Shown here: positions 11,059 to 21,214 of the stretch, piece after piece
Layout of the letters: the number at the start of each line of letters is the position of its first letter
Numbering within the stretch: position 1 is the stretch's first letter
NCBI RefSeq assembly: GCF_003336665.1
Contig: NZ_QPIJ01000004.1
Coordinates: 56,295-120,294 of the forward strand
DNA from: Vreelandella rituensis
Lineage (GTDB): Bacteria; Pseudomonadota; Gammaproteobacteria; Pseudomonadales; Halomonadaceae
Direction: 5' to 3'
DNA length: 64,000 nucleotides
The notes under the pieces: model-generated
What the model saw: the letters and a program-made list of their open reading frames with translations, nothing else
The model's database searches: none
Told to the model about the DNA's origin: nothing
Program-made: the position numbers and the translations under genes

Positions 11059-11700
11059 TCAAGTGTTGGCTAGACGCTGGCGTCGCGCCATGATGAGCAG
11101 TTCAATCACGGCAATCAGTATCAAGGCATAGCCCATTAGCTCCACCACTTCTTCCGCGACATTCTTGAAGTCGCGCACATAGTCATCCTCCAGTACCGCG
11201 CGCCAGAAATCCTGGCGCCCGTAAAGGCGGGAAAAGACATAGGTGACCAGCAGGCCTGCCATGAACAAGCCGAAGGAAAGCGAGTTGCCAAAATAGCTGA
11301 ACTCGTCGAGGAAGCGATGCCAGTTGCGCCCTACCCAGTAAAGGGAAGGCAGGATGATGAGGGCCACCAGTACCTTCCAGGTATTATCCGCCACGTAGGT
11401 GTCGAGAAAAGCATCCTGCTCCCTGACCAGCGAGGCGGCGAGAAACGCCAGTATCAGTAGCGTGACGTTGGGCCATACCTTGAGCCCCTGGCGTATATAG
11501 AGAAGCAGGACACAACTGCTAGCCAGAAACAACGTTTGGGTGAACTCGGTGAATCCCCACTCGGAAAAGCGAATTCCGGGGAAATAGAGAGCTTCCAGAT
11601 AGGCGCCTTGCGCGATAGCTCCCACGAGCAGTACATAGAGCGCAGTGCGCAACGCTGCGGCTCGAAAGGAAATAGGCGCATGGGGGGGGGAATGAGACAT
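11059..11700 (-). CDS. Hypothetical integral membrane protein, about six helices
   Basis: I do not recognise the family. The 213-residue protein starts after AAGGTAGCTC and has hydrophobic segments at about residues 16-36, 52-70, 76-91, 107-123, 140-160 and 188-205, with soluble charged loops between. A conserved-looking loop REQDAFLDTYVADNTWK lies between helices 3 and 4, and a DFWRAVLEDDYVRDFKNVAEE segment precedes the last helix. No catalytic motif is apparent. It stands alone, convergent with rpoD and divergent from the class III alcohol dehydrogenase gene. Gene reality is well supported by codon use and start signals; function is unknown. Confidence 0.8.
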   Translation of the reverse strand: MSHSPPHAPISFRAAALRTALYVLLVGAIAQGAYLEALYFPGIRFSEWGFTEFTQTLFLASSCVLLLYIRQGLKVWPNVTLLILAFLAASLVREQDAFLDTYVADNTWKVLVALIILPSLYWVGRNWHRFLDEFSYFGNSLSFGLFMAGLLVTYVFSRLYGRQDFWRAVLEDDYVRDFKNVAEEVVELMGYALILIAVIELLIMARRQRLANT

Positions 11701-11937
11701 GAGCTACCTTGTTATCAAATGGCGCTTGGCGACACAATACATCCATTGTCGAATGTTAAGTATAGCGCGACTTTTCAGCCCGCGCACTGGGCATTCACGA
11801 ATTGCCAATATCCATACTGAATGTAGATGCTTCAACCCGCCTCGTCGCTGGCGTACACTGCTAAATATCTGATTCAATGAAAATCACTGCTCCACCAGAC
11901 GGGGCTGCCGTCCTGTTGGAGCCAGAGCCAATTGTAG

Positions 11938-13056
<1,119 letters not shown>

Positions 13057-13118
13057 AGTCCGGTATGATGATGAATAAACACCCAGCATGATCGAATCGC
13101 TATCACAAGGAGCCCCTC

Positions 13119-13973
13119 ATGAGCATGAGTGAAACATTGGAATTGGTGTCGGCCAATCGCAGCTTTGGAGGGTGGCACAAGCGTTACCGCCATTATTCCC
13201 GTGCCTTGGATTGCGAGATGGTGTTTGCGGTCTATCTACCGCCTCAGGCGGAAAATGAACGGGTGCCCTTGTTGTGGTGGCTTTCCGGGCTTACCTGCAC
13301 GGATGAAAATTTCATGCAGAAAGCCGGCGCGCAGCGAATGGCGGCGGAGCTGGGTATCGCGATCGTCTGCCCGGATACCAGCCCAAGGGGTACGGACCTG
13401 CCCGGCGAGCATGAGAGTTACGACCTGGGCTCCGGCGCGGGGTTCTACGTCAATGCCAGCGAAGAGCCTTGGAAAAAACACTACCGGATGTACGATTACG
13501 TGATCGAGGAACTGCCCTCGGTCGTACGCCAGCACTTTCCAGTCAATGGTCGGGAATCCATCAGTGGTCATTCGATGGGCGGTCATGGCGCCTTGATCCT
13601 GGCCTTGCGCCACCCCGGCCGGTTTCGTTCGGTCTCGGCTTTCTCACCGGTGGTCAATCCCATCGCCTCCCCATGGGGAGAAAAAGCCTTTACCGAGTAT
13701 TTGGGCGATGATATCTCGCGCTGGCGCCAATACGATGCCTGTGAGCTGGTCGCCCACGGCGCTTCACGCCAACGGCTGTTCATCGACCAGGGAGAGGCGG
13801 ATGACTTTCTTGAAGATCAACTCAAGCCCGAGCGTCTGGAAGCGGTCTGTGAGAAGCATGATCACCCACTGACCTTGCGTCGGCAGCCCGGCTACGATCA
13901 TAGCTACTTCTTCATCGCCTCATTCATTGAGGATCACCTTCGTTATCACGCCGAACATTTGTTCAAGCGCTGA
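13119..13973 (+). CDS. fghA: S-formylglutathione hydrolase
   Basis: Hydrolyses S-formylglutathione to formate and glutathione, the step after the preceding dehydrogenase. It is an esterase D-type alpha/beta hydrolase: oxyanion region LLWWLSGLTCTDENF, nucleophile elbow SGHSMGGHGAL (Ser about 150), acid in DQGEADDFL, and the catalytic His in YDHSYFFIASF. Its 284 residues are typical. AAGGAGCCCC lies before the ATG, 62 nt after the dehydrogenase stop with no terminator between, so the genes are probably cotranscribed. No FrmR-type repressor gene is nearby. Confidence 0.96.
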   Translation: MSMSETLELVSANRSFGGWHKRYRHYSRALDCEMVFAVYLPPQAENERVPLLWWLSGLTCTDENFMQKAGAQRMAAELGIAIVCPDTSPRGTDLPGEHESYDLGSGAGFYVNASEEPWKKHYRMYDYVIEELPSVVRQHFPVNGRESISGHSMGGHGALILALRHPGRFRSVSAFSPVVNPIASPWGEKAFTEYLGDDISRWRQYDACELVAHGASRQRLFIDQGEADDFLEDQLKPERLEAVCEKHDHPLTLRRQPGYDHSYFFIASFIEDHLRYHAEHLFKR

Positions 13974-13988
13974 CATGGCGAATCTTTT

Positions 13989-14714
13989 ATGCTAATCCGC
14001 ACGCTGCGTCGTCTCGCTCGCCTGGCTTGGGGGCTGATATGGCGTGGCGTGGTGGCGTTTGTGCTGGTATCTGTGGTCTTGGTGGTGTTATTTCGTGTGG
14101 TGCCGCCACCGGGCTCCATGGTGATGGTGGAGCGCAAGATTCAAAGCTGGGTTCATAGTGAACCTATCGATATCAAGCGAGAGTGGCGCTATTGGGAAGC
14201 GATGTCGGAGAATGCCAAGTTGGCGGTGATTGCCGCTGAAGACCAGCGCTTTCCTCAGCACCACGGCTTTGATCTGGTGGAGTTGAAACGTGCCTGGGAG
14301 GCGAGCCGTGATGGGGCTCGGTTGCGAGGTGCGAGTACGCTTAGCCAGCAAACCGCCAAGAATGTCTTTCTATGGAGTGGGCGAAGCTGGTTACGCAAAG
14401 GGCTGGAAGCCTGGTTCACCCTGCTGATCGAAACTTTCTGGAGTAAACAGCGGATTCTGGAGGTGTATCTCAACGTGGCGGAATGGGATAACGCCGTGTT
14501 TGGCCTGGAAGCTGCCGCCCAGCATTATTTCGGGGTCTCCGCCGATGCATTGAACGAACGGCAGGCCAGCCTGCTAGCTGCGATTCTACCCAGCCCACGG
14601 ACCCGCAATGCCGCCCGTCCGAATGATCAGGTTGAACGGCGAAGCCAGTGGATTCGGCAGCAGATGCGTAACTTGGGAGGTGCTGCTTACCTGGAGCGAC
14701 TCTCCAATCCTTGA
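13989..14714 (+). CDS. mtgA: Monofunctional biosynthetic peptidoglycan transglycosylase
   Basis: MtgA is a GT51 glycosyltransferase that polymerises lipid II into glycan strands on the periplasmic face. One N-terminal membrane helix (about residues 15-35) is followed by the GT51 motifs: AAEDQRFPQHHGFD with the catalytic Glu, RGASTLSQQTAKN, RKGLEAWFTLLIE, KQRILEVYLN, and WGNAVFG-like EWDNAVFGLEAA. There is no transpeptidase domain. Its 241 residues are normal. It starts 16 nt after fghA, so it may be cotranscribed, though functionally unrelated. Confidence 0.95.
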   Translation: MLIRTLRRLARLAWGLIWRGVVAFVLVSVVLVVLFRVVPPPGSMVMVERKIQSWVHSEPIDIKREWRYWEAMSENAKLAVIAAEDQRFPQHHGFDLVELKRAWEASRDGARLRGASTLSQQTAKNVFLWSGRSWLRKGLEAWFTLLIETFWSKQRILEVYLNVAEWDNAVFGLEAAAQHYFGVSADALNERQASLLAAILPSPRTRNAARPNDQVERRSQWIRQQMRNLGGAAYLERLSNP

Positions 14715-14829
14715 TGAATAATCCTTGATGAATACTGTGACTTATCCGAGTACCGCTGGTCTACAGTAGAAGTAAGTACGTCCGGGGCTGCCCCGATAGC
14801 AGCAGCTACCGTGTGATTGATGAGGTGCC

Positions 14830-15975
14830 ATGACTGCAAAGCTTCTTCTTTGGACCGCCCGAGTACTGACACTGTTGATGGTGGTGGTGAGCGTATTGCC
14901 GATGATCCCCAGCGGTAAGTGGTGGATCAGGCTGTGGGAGTTTCCGCGGCTTCAGTTGACGTGTGCGCTGGTCGCGGCACTGGTATTGCTGGCAGTGCAC
15001 GCTTGGTGGAATCGACCAAGGACAGAGCACGCCGTGTGGGTGGCGGTGATCTTTGCGACGGTGGGATGGCAGCTGTCGCACATCCTGCCGTTCACGCCGC
15101 TCTGGCCGACCGAGGTCCCAACCGCCGAGTTTCAGTCCAGTGAGGCCCGGGTGACCCTTAAACTGCTGAGCGCGAATGTCACCTATACCAACGACCGCTA
15201 CGACGAGTTACTGGCAATGGTCCAGCGGGAGGATCCGGACATTCTGTTGCTGATCGAGGTCGATCGCGCTTGGGCCGAGGAGCTGACACCGTTGGATCAG
15301 CACTACTCATATCGGGTCGGCGAGGTTCGCGGCGAGGGGTTGGGGATTGTGCTCTGGTCGCGTTTTCCGTTGCTGGAGCAGGAAGTCAAGTACCTGGTCT
15401 CCGAGCGCCGGCCATCAATCTTCGCGACCCTGGACGTGCCGGGGATCGGGCCGGTACGGTACATCGGTATCCACCCCGTCCCGCCGGGATTGCGGGGGCG
15501 GACCACCCGTAACGACGAGACGAGCGAGCGTCAGGACAGCCGGGTCCGCGACGCGGAGCTGATGCTGGTCGCACGCCACGTTCAGAAGGACTCGGACAAC
15601 CGCTGGATCGTCACGGGGGATTTCAATGACGTCGGGTGGTCCGACACCACCCAGCTGTTCGCTGACCTGAGCGACCTCAAGGACCCGCGCCGAGGCCGAC
15701 GGCTGCTGAGCACCTACCATGCGGAGCTGCCGCTATGGCGATACCCGATCGACCACCTGTTTGTCTCTGATGGATTTCATCTGATCGACCTCGACCGGGT
15801 GAGGGTGCTCGGCTCCGACCACTTCGCCGTCACCACGACACTGGCCGTCGCGAAGAAGGATCAAGCGAAGCCGAAGGCCTCTGCGGAGGAGGAAGAGCAG
15901 GCCAGCGAGATGGTCGAGGAAGGAGGCGAGGATGCCGCCGAGCAGGGCGTTAGCTCGACGCCGGGGGATCAATAG
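14830..15975 (+). CDS. Membrane-anchored endonuclease/exonuclease/phosphatase family protein
   Basis: Three hydrophobic segments in the first ~95 residues (about 5-25, 35-55 and 62-82) resemble the small membrane domain preceding many EEP-fold proteins. The catalytic domain shows LLSANVTYTND, DILLLIEVD with the metal-binding Glu, IHPVPPG, VTGDFNDVGWSDT and the terminal DHFAVTTT His. The natural substrate of this subgroup is not established. The last ~35 residues are a low-complexity acidic tail (Glu/Ala/Ser). The middle of the gene uses more GC-ending codons such as CGG, GTC and GAC than its neighbours, a mild hint of different ancestry. Confidence 0.85.
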   Translation: MTAKLLLWTARVLTLLMVVVSVLPMIPSGKWWIRLWEFPRLQLTCALVAALVLLAVHAWWNRPRTEHAVWVAVIFATVGWQLSHILPFTPLWPTEVPTAEFQSSEARVTLKLLSANVTYTNDRYDELLAMVQREDPDILLLIEVDRAWAEELTPLDQHYSYRVGEVRGEGLGIVLWSRFPLLEQEVKYLVSERRPSIFATLDVPGIGPVRYIGIHPVPPGLRGRTTRNDETSERQDSRVRDAELMLVARHVQKDSDNRWIVTGDFNDVGWSDTTQLFADLSDLKDPRRGRRLLSTYHAELPLWRYPIDHLFVSDGFHLIDLDRVRVLGSDHFAVTTTLAVAKKDQAKPKASAEEEEQASEMVEEGGEDAAEQGVSSTPGDQ

Positions 15976-16001
15976 GGGGCAGGTTCAGGGAACAGCCATG
16001 C

Positions 16002-16769
16002 TCAGTGATATTTCTTCGGATCAATCGTGGCCAACGCTTCCAGCTTGGGCCGGGAAAAATAAAAACCCTGCTGCACATTTATTCCCAAGTCCACCAGGCA
16101 GCGCGACTCCTCACGGGTTTCAATCCCTTCCCCCACCAATTTGGTGCCGAGATTTTCGGCCAGAACGACGATGCTACGCAGGATAGCTTGGCGTCGCTTG
16201 TTAGTGTCACAGCCCATGATCAGTTCGCGGTCGATCTTGAGCGTGTCCGGGCGCAAGTCGGTCAATAAATCCAGGTTGGCAAACCCATTGCCGAAATCAT
16301 CCAGCGAGGTGGTGAAGCCCATGGCATGGTAGCTTTCGATGATGTTGCGCAGGTGCGCACGATCTCTGACGCGTTCGGTCTCGGTAATTTCGAAATTGAG
16401 CCGTTGGGTGGGCCAGCCTACCCGCTGAGACGTTTCCAAGGTGGCCCGAATACAGGCCTCGGGCTCGTAGACCGCATTAGGCATGAAATTGATCGAGAGT
16501 ATTTCCTGCATGTCGAGTTGGCTGGCAAGTTCGATGGCTTTGATGCGGCAATCTTGATCGAACCGATACATCAAATCGTCGGTTACCTGGTCAAGAATGC
16601 TGCCGGCGGATTCGCCATTCAGGCCACGAACTAGCGCCTCGTAATAAACAATACGTTTCTGATGCACATCAACGATGGGCTGAAATGCCATGGTAAAGGC
16701 AAACGGCACCGGCTTATCACAGCGATTGCAGTGGCCTGCAACACGCGCGCAATTGGAATGGTCTCGCAT
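16002..16769 (-). CDS. EAL-domain cyclic-di-GMP phosphodiesterase
   Basis: A stand-alone EAL domain of about 240 residues preceded by a short cysteine-containing head (CARVAGHCNRCDKP). All catalytic residues are visible in order: YEALVRG, INFMPN, EITETE, SLDDFGNGFANL, LKIDREL, EGIETREE and QGFYFSRP. It should hydrolyse c-di-GMP to pGpG and lower motility-repressing c-di-GMP. The N-terminal cysteines could bind a metal or sense redox, but that is speculation. Start: ATG 16769 is preferred; a GTG at 16778 is an alternative, since the AGGA at 16782 is poorly spaced for either. It converges with the EEP protein gene. Confidence 0.9.
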   Translation of the reverse strand: MRDHSNCARVAGHCNRCDKPVPFAFTMAFQPIVDVHQKRIVYYEALVRGLNGESAGSILDQVTDDLMYRFDQDCRIKAIELASQLDMQEILSINFMPNAVYEPEACIRATLETSQRVGWPTQRLNFEITETERVRDRAHLRNIIESYHAMGFTTSLDDFGNGFANLDLLTDLRPDTLKIDRELIMGCDTNKRRQAILRSIVVLAENLGTKLVGEGIETREESRCLVDLGINVQQGFYFSRPKLEALATIDPKKYH

Positions 16770-16798
16770 TTGTGACACTTATCCTGACGTAAATTGAG

Positions 16799-17728
16799 TT
16801 AACGGCGCGATGAAGTATTCTTACCTTTATGCACCACTAATACTACACCGATGATAGCCACTGCCATACCACCTAAGCCGAGTAGCGGTAGACGCTCGTC
16901 AAATAACCACCAGGCTTGAAGAGCGGTCACTGGGGGTACCAGATAAAACAGGCTGGCGACGCGTGAAGCCTCTCCTCGCTTGATCAGTGCCATCAACAGC
17001 AGGATGGCGGCTATCGAGAGAATCAACACCAACCAGCCAAGTGTGAGAATGAAGGTCGGCGTCCAATCGATTTGCCGGGTTTCAAAAAGCAGGGCCCCCA
17101 AGCCAAGTAACAGGCCAGCGGCAACGTACTGAATCACGGCGCCGGAAAGTAGCGGCATGGTGGTGCAAAAACGTTTCTGATAAAGCGTGCCCAGCGAAAT
17201 TCCGGCCAAGGCCGCCAGCACACTGAACAGAGCGCCCATCCCGAATCCCTGGAACAACGATTCGCCCAGTTCAAGCTTGCTGCCCAGCACCAGTGTAATG
17301 CCTAAAAGCCCCAACCCCAGCCCCAGCCATTGGCGTGAAGTCAGCCGTTCGTTGAGCAAGGGTCCGGCACAGGCGGCCGTCAGAAGCGGCTGTAAGCCCA
17401 CTAAAAGAGAAGCCAGCCCCGCCGGCATGCCTAGGTAAATGCCATAAAAAACGCCGCCTAAGTAGGTGCCATGCACCAAAAGCCCCGAGACGCCGATATG
17501 CGCCCATAGCTTGGCTCCTTGAGGCCAGGAAATACGCATCAACAACACTATTGGTAGCAACAAGGCGAGCGTCAATACAAAACGCACGAACAGAAAAGTA
17601 AAGGGCTCAGCGTATGGCAAGCCGAACTTGGCGCCAATGAATCCCGTGCTCCATAACAATACAAAGACCACCGGCATGGCGGCCAGTCCCAGGGAGGTGG
17701 CAGTGTGTGTCGCTACGCTTTTTGACAT
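16799..17728 (-). CDS. EamA/DMT-family transporter
   Basis: A ten-helix inner-membrane protein of 309 residues with two EamA repeats. The first repeat starts LAAMPVVFVLLWSTGFIGAK, and the second around residue 158 after a linker. Typical features are the FLFVRFVLTLALLLP segment and the PPVTALQAWWLFDE motif near the end of repeat two, where a conserved acidic residue closes helix nine. Members export amino acids, metabolites or drugs; the substrate cannot be told from sequence. It ends in a basic KGKNTSSRR tail. It lies 30 nt upstream of the EAL gene on the same strand, possibly cotranscribed. Confidence 0.9.
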   Translation of the reverse strand: MSKSVATHTATSLGLAAMPVVFVLLWSTGFIGAKFGLPYAEPFTFLFVRFVLTLALLLPIVLLMRISWPQGAKLWAHIGVSGLLVHGTYLGGVFYGIYLGMPAGLASLLVGLQPLLTAACAGPLLNERLTSRQWLGLGLGLLGITLVLGSKLELGESLFQGFGMGALFSVLAALAGISLGTLYQKRFCTTMPLLSGAVIQYVAAGLLLGLGALLFETRQIDWTPTFILTLGWLVLILSIAAILLLMALIKRGEASRVASLFYLVPPVTALQAWWLFDERLPLLGLGGMAVAIIGVVLVVHKGKNTSSRR

Positions 17729-17889
17729 GATGTTGTATTTCTCGCTTCTATCAAACTGCGGTAATTAATCGGAGTTATGTTTCAGTATGGTTTCAACATC
17801 TTGCGTTTTTTTACACAAAAAAAGGAACCTGCCTGCCCAACACGCGTCACAGGGGGGCAATTCAACACTCACTATGTAGAGGTTTTTTC

Positions 17890-18276
17890 ATGAAACGGAT
17901 AACTGCACTGTTTTCAGCCGCTCTTCTGGCCGCCGGTTTTATGACGGCTACAGCCCACGCTCAGCAGGATCCCGCTCAGGACCCTGCGACAACCCAGCAG
18001 TCCGCCCCGATAGCGCAGGATTTTTCTGATCAGCAGTTGCAACAATTTGCCGATGCATCTCAGGAAATCGCAGTGATTTCCCAAGAATACACTGAGCGTC
18101 TACATGGTGCAGAAGACGAAGCCGATCAACAGGAAGTTCGTGCTGAAGCCAACGACAAAATGATCGGAGTCGTGGAAAATAGCGGTCTGGATGTTGATAC
18201 TTTCAATGCCATCGGCCAAGCGATCCAGCAGGACCCGGAAATGATGCAACGTGTTCAGGAAATGGCAGCTGAGTAA
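17890..18276 (+). CDS. DUF4168-domain exported protein
   Basis: A 128-residue secreted or periplasmic protein of unknown function. Residues 1-24 form a signal peptide ([23 protein letters not shown], cleavage after AHA). A Gln/Asp/Pro-rich spacer follows, then the DUF4168 helical region: FSDQQLQQFADASQEIAVI, an acidic coiled segment, and the LDVDTFNAIGQAIQQDPEM end. AGAGG precedes the ATG. It is monocistronic with its own terminator at 18364. The last codons are part of a 14-bp tandem duplication that spans the stop. Confidence 0.85.
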   Translation: MKRITALFSAALLAAGFMTATAHAQQDPAQDPATTQQSAPIAQDFSDQQLQQFADASQEIAVISQEYTERLHGAEDEADQQEVRAEANDKMIGVVENSGLDVDTFNAIGQAIQQDPEMMQRVQEMAAE

Positions 18277-18288
18277 ATGGCAGCTGAG
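18260..18288 (+). repeat. 14-bp direct duplication across the DUF4168 stop codon
   Basis: AAATGGCAGCTGAG occurs at 18260-18273 and again at 18275-18288, a perfect 14-bp copy with 15-bp period. The stop TAA (18274-18276) lies at the junction, so the second copy is untranslated. It looks like replication slippage at the gene end. Confidence 0.92.
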
Positions 18289-18363
18289 ACCTGATCTATA
18301 TTGCCAGATTTCGCTTGATTAGCGAAATATGCGCCATCGAACATTGCTGGTGGCGCAAGCATA

Positions 18364-18390
18364 AAAAGCCACCCATGGGTGGCTTTTTTT
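18364..18390 (+). terminator. Rho-independent terminator after the DUF4168 gene
   Basis: Palindrome AAAGCCACCCATGGGTGGCTTT followed by a run of T, about 90 nt past the stop. Strong stem and T tract; it ends the DUF4168 transcript before the next plus-strand operon. Confidence 0.9.
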
Positions 18391-18503
18391 ATAAGCAATT
18401 TCCTGCGCTGATGACTTTACGCCCCAAGCATGGCATTCCACACTGGCTCACTTGCCGTTAGCAAGCATGAAGAGTCTTATTGAATGCAGGACCAGGAGGT
18501 AGC

Positions 18504-20414
18504 ATGGACGTGGAACTTCTCGATATACGTCAACATATGGGCAAATTTCCCCCTTTCGATGCCCTGTCGGATGACCTTCTGGACCTGATCGCGACGCATG
18601 TCGAGATCAGCTACTTTAAAGCCGGCAGTGACATCCTGCTTTTCGACCAGCCGGTGACGGATCTATGTTACATCCGTAGTGGCGCCGTCGAAGTGTATCG
18701 GCGCAAGGGCGAACTCTACAATCGTCTGGGTGAGGGCGATATTTTCGGCCATTTCAGCTTGTTGCGTAGTCACAGAGTGAGTTTTCCAGCCAAGGCCATC
18801 GAAGATACCTTGATCTATTTCATCCCGGATGAGGTATTTCAGACACTCTGTGCGGAGGATGATAACTTCGCTGATTTCGTCGAACTGGAAAGGCCGCGTC
18901 TGGAAACAGCCGCAGAACAACAAAGAAAAGACAACGACATGATGATCACCCGGATACGCAAGTTGCTTTCGCGCTATCCAGTCATGGTCGAAACCACCAC
19001 CAGCGTACAGCAGGCCGCTTGCCAGATGGGCGAGGCCCAGGCGTCTGCCGTTCTGGTCTTGGAAGAGGGTGGTGATGACCCGCGGCTACGCTTCACCGAC
19101 GGCGAAGAGCGTACCTGGCAAATCCGCGGCATCATGACCAATAGCGACTTCCGTGCGCGGGTGGTGGCACAAGGACTGGCGCCTTCCACCCCGGTGGGTG
19201 AGGTGGTTTCTTCACGGCTGATTACCATTCAATCTGACGAATCAGTCTATGAAGCGATGCTCACCATGTTGCGCAATAACGTGCATCATCTGCCGGTGCT
19301 CTATCGCCGGCGTCCGGTGGGTATCGTCCACCTGTCGGATATCATCCGTTACGAAACCCAGAGCGGGCTCTATCTGGTGGGCAATATCTTTAGCCAGTCA
19401 AGTGTAGAAGGTCTGGAGCGTCTGGCATCGGATGTACGCGCAGCCTTTGTACGGATGGTGGAAGAAGGGGCCAATTCGCACATGGTGGGAAGTGCCTTAT
19501 CCACCATCGGCCGAGGCTTCACGCGGCGTTTGCTGGAGTTGGCCGAAGATGAGCTAGGCCCGCCACCGGTGCCTTATTGCTTCATGGTCAATGGCTCCAT
19601 GGCGCGCAACGAACAGAGCATTGTCACCGATCAGGACAACGCTCTGGTGTTATCGGATGAGTTTGTTCCCGAGCAGCATGACAGCTATTTTCTGGCCTTG
19701 GCCAAGTACGTCAGCGATGGGCTGGCGGCCTGTGGCTACACCTACTGCAAGGGCGATGTGATGGCGACCAATCGTCAATGGCGTCAACCGCTGCGTATCT
19801 GGAAGGCATATTTCAATGACTGGATGGACAACCCGACGCCCGAGCGCTTGCTGCATAGCTCGATATTCTTTGATCTTGACTCCGTGGATGGCGAAGAGCT
19901 CTATGTCGAGCAACTCCAGGATCTGGTTGCTGAAAAGGCCCCTCAGCGCCCCTTGTTTCTCGCTGCCATGGCGCGTAATGCGCTCAATCGAACGCCGCCC
20001 TTAGGGTTTTTTCGCACCTTTGTGATGGAAAAGGACGGCAAGCATAACAATTCGATCAATCTCAAGCGCCGAGGTACGGCGCCCATGGTGGATGTGATTC
20101 GGGTGCATGCCATGGCGGCGGGCTCGCGAGCTCAGAACTCCTTTCAGCGCCTGGATGATATCGCCGAGACGCAACTTCTGGCGCCGGGTGCTGCGGACAA
20201 ACTACGCTATGCGCTGGAATTCATGTGCATGTCGCGTATCCGTCATCAAGCAATCGATTTGCAGGAAGAACGAATGCCGGATAACAACATTGAACCCGAA
20301 AATGTCGCAGACGCCGAACGTCATACGCTCAAGGATGCCTTTCAGGTATTGAGCAATGCGCAAAAGTTTCTCAAGTTTCGCTATCCGATGCCGGCCAACC
20401 GGCGAGCTCAATAA
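18504..20414 (+). CDS. Cyclic-nucleotide-binding/CBS-domain putative nucleotidyltransferase (DUF294)
   Basis: A 636-residue signalling-type protein. Domains: cNMP-binding fold at about residues 15-125 (VTDLCYIRSGAVEVYRR, LGEGDIFGHFSLL), two CBS domains at about 155-290 (the second containing NNVHHLPVLYRRRPVGIVHL), then DUF294 nucleotidyltransferase with GSMARNEQSIVTDQDNALV and a C-terminal helical DUF294_C region with a LKRRGTAPMVDVIRVHA block. The GS...DxD motif suggests nucleotidyl transfer, by analogy to GlnD/GlnE. I chose ATG 18504, which follows CAGGAGGTAGC exactly; the frame extends eight codons further. It overlaps the following exonuclease gene by one base. Confidence 0.9.
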   Translation: MDVELLDIRQHMGKFPPFDALSDDLLDLIATHVEISYFKAGSDILLFDQPVTDLCYIRSGAVEVYRRKGELYNRLGEGDIFGHFSLLRSHRVSFPAKAIEDTLIYFIPDEVFQTLCAEDDNFADFVELERPRLETAAEQQRKDNDMMITRIRKLLSRYPVMVETTTSVQQAACQMGEAQASAVLVLEEGGDDPRLRFTDGEERTWQIRGIMTNSDFRARVVAQGLAPSTPVGEVVSSRLITIQSDESVYEAMLTMLRNNVHHLPVLYRRRPVGIVHLSDIIRYETQSGLYLVGNIFSQSSVEGLERLASDVRAAFVRMVEEGANSHMVGSALSTIGRGFTRRLLELAEDELGPPPVPYCFMVNGSMARNEQSIVTDQDNALVLSDEFVPEQHDSYFLALAKYVSDGLAACGYTYCKGDVMATNRQWRQPLRIWKAYFNDWMDNPTPERLLHSSIFFDLDSVDGEELYVEQLQDLVAEKAPQRPLFLAAMARNALNRTPPLGFFRTFVMEKDGKHNNSINLKRRGTAPMVDVIRVHAMAAGSRAQNSFQRLDDIAETQLLAPGAADKLRYALEFMCMSRIRHQAIDLQEERMPDNNIEPENVADAERHTLKDAFQVLSNAQKFLKFRYPMPANRRAQ

Positions 20415-21133
20415 TGCTCAGAATTCGTTCAACACAACGCTTGGCGGATTGGCCAGGCTATATGTCGCAGCGTGCCGACCAGGCTCGAGATGGCGCCTTG
20501 GCAAGCTTCTTTGCCACGCCGTTACCAGCTCCCGATACGCCCATCAAGGACGTGCCGATGGTGGCGCTGGATATGGAAACCACCGGCCTGGATGAACGTC
20601 ACCATGCGATTGTCAGCCTGGGAGTGGTGCCCTTCACCCTGGATCGGATTCGCGTTTCACAGCGGCGATACTGGGTGGTGAAACCGCCTCGTGTCCTGGT
20701 CGAAAGCTCGATTGCCTATCACCATATTACCCACTCGGAAATCGCTCAGGCCCCGGATCTGGACGCAATTCTCGATGAACTGCTGGAGCGTTTGGCGGGG
20801 CGTATCGTCGTGGTGCATTTTCGACATATCGAACGTCCTTTTCTCAATGAGGCCGTCAAGGCACGCCGTGGCGAGAGCCTCATGTTTCCCATGATCGATA
20901 CCATGTCGCTGGAAGCACGGCGTCATCGGCAGTCCATGTGGGCGCGTTTCAAGCGTTGGTTAGGGCGCCCTCCAGTGCCGATTCGCTTGCAGCCCAGCCG
21001 TGAACGCTATGGCTTGCCGGCGTACCAGGGCCATCATGCCCTGGTCGATGCACTGGCGACGGCGGAGTTGCTACAAGCCCAGATTGCCACGCATTATCAT
21101 CGCGATACGCCGTTGCGTGCACTGTGGTGCTGA
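20414..21133 (+). CDS. DnaQ-like 3'-5' exonuclease
   Basis: A 239-residue DEDDh exonuclease. Exo I is LDMETTGLDE, Exo II is VVHFRHIERPFL (Glu where DnaQ has Asp) and Exo III is HHALVDALATAELL. The first ~60 residues before Exo I are basic and not part of the fold. This protein regularly partners the cNMP/CBS/DUF294 gene in gammaproteobacteria, and here the two are translationally coupled (TAATG overlap). That suggests a joint role, but no substrate is known to me. It is not the polymerase III epsilon subunit, since there is no clamp-binding tail. Confidence 0.88.
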   Translation: MLRIRSTQRLADWPGYMSQRADQARDGALASFFATPLPAPDTPIKDVPMVALDMETTGLDERHHAIVSLGVVPFTLDRIRVSQRRYWVVKPPRVLVESSIAYHHITHSEIAQAPDLDAILDELLERLAGRIVVVHFRHIERPFLNEAVKARRGESLMFPMIDTMSLEARRHRQSMWARFKRWLGRPPVPIRLQPSRERYGLPAYQGHHALVDALATAELLQAQIATHYHRDTPLRALWC

Positions 21134-21147
21134 CCTTGGGGCGGCAG

Positions 21148-21187
21148 AAACGAAACGGGCAGCCACTTGGCTGCCCGTTTCGTTTTT
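21148..21187. terminator. Strong terminator between the exonuclease and BCCT genes
   Basis: A 15-bp perfect stem (ACGAAACGGGCAGCC with its complement, loop ACTT) is followed by five T on the plus strand. It lies between two convergent genes, 15 nt past the exonuclease stop and 28 nt short of the BCCT stop. The best T tract is for the plus strand; use from the minus strand is possible. Confidence 0.9.
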
Positions 21188-21214
21188 CGGCTTTGTGCTT
21201 ATCTATCTATTCAT

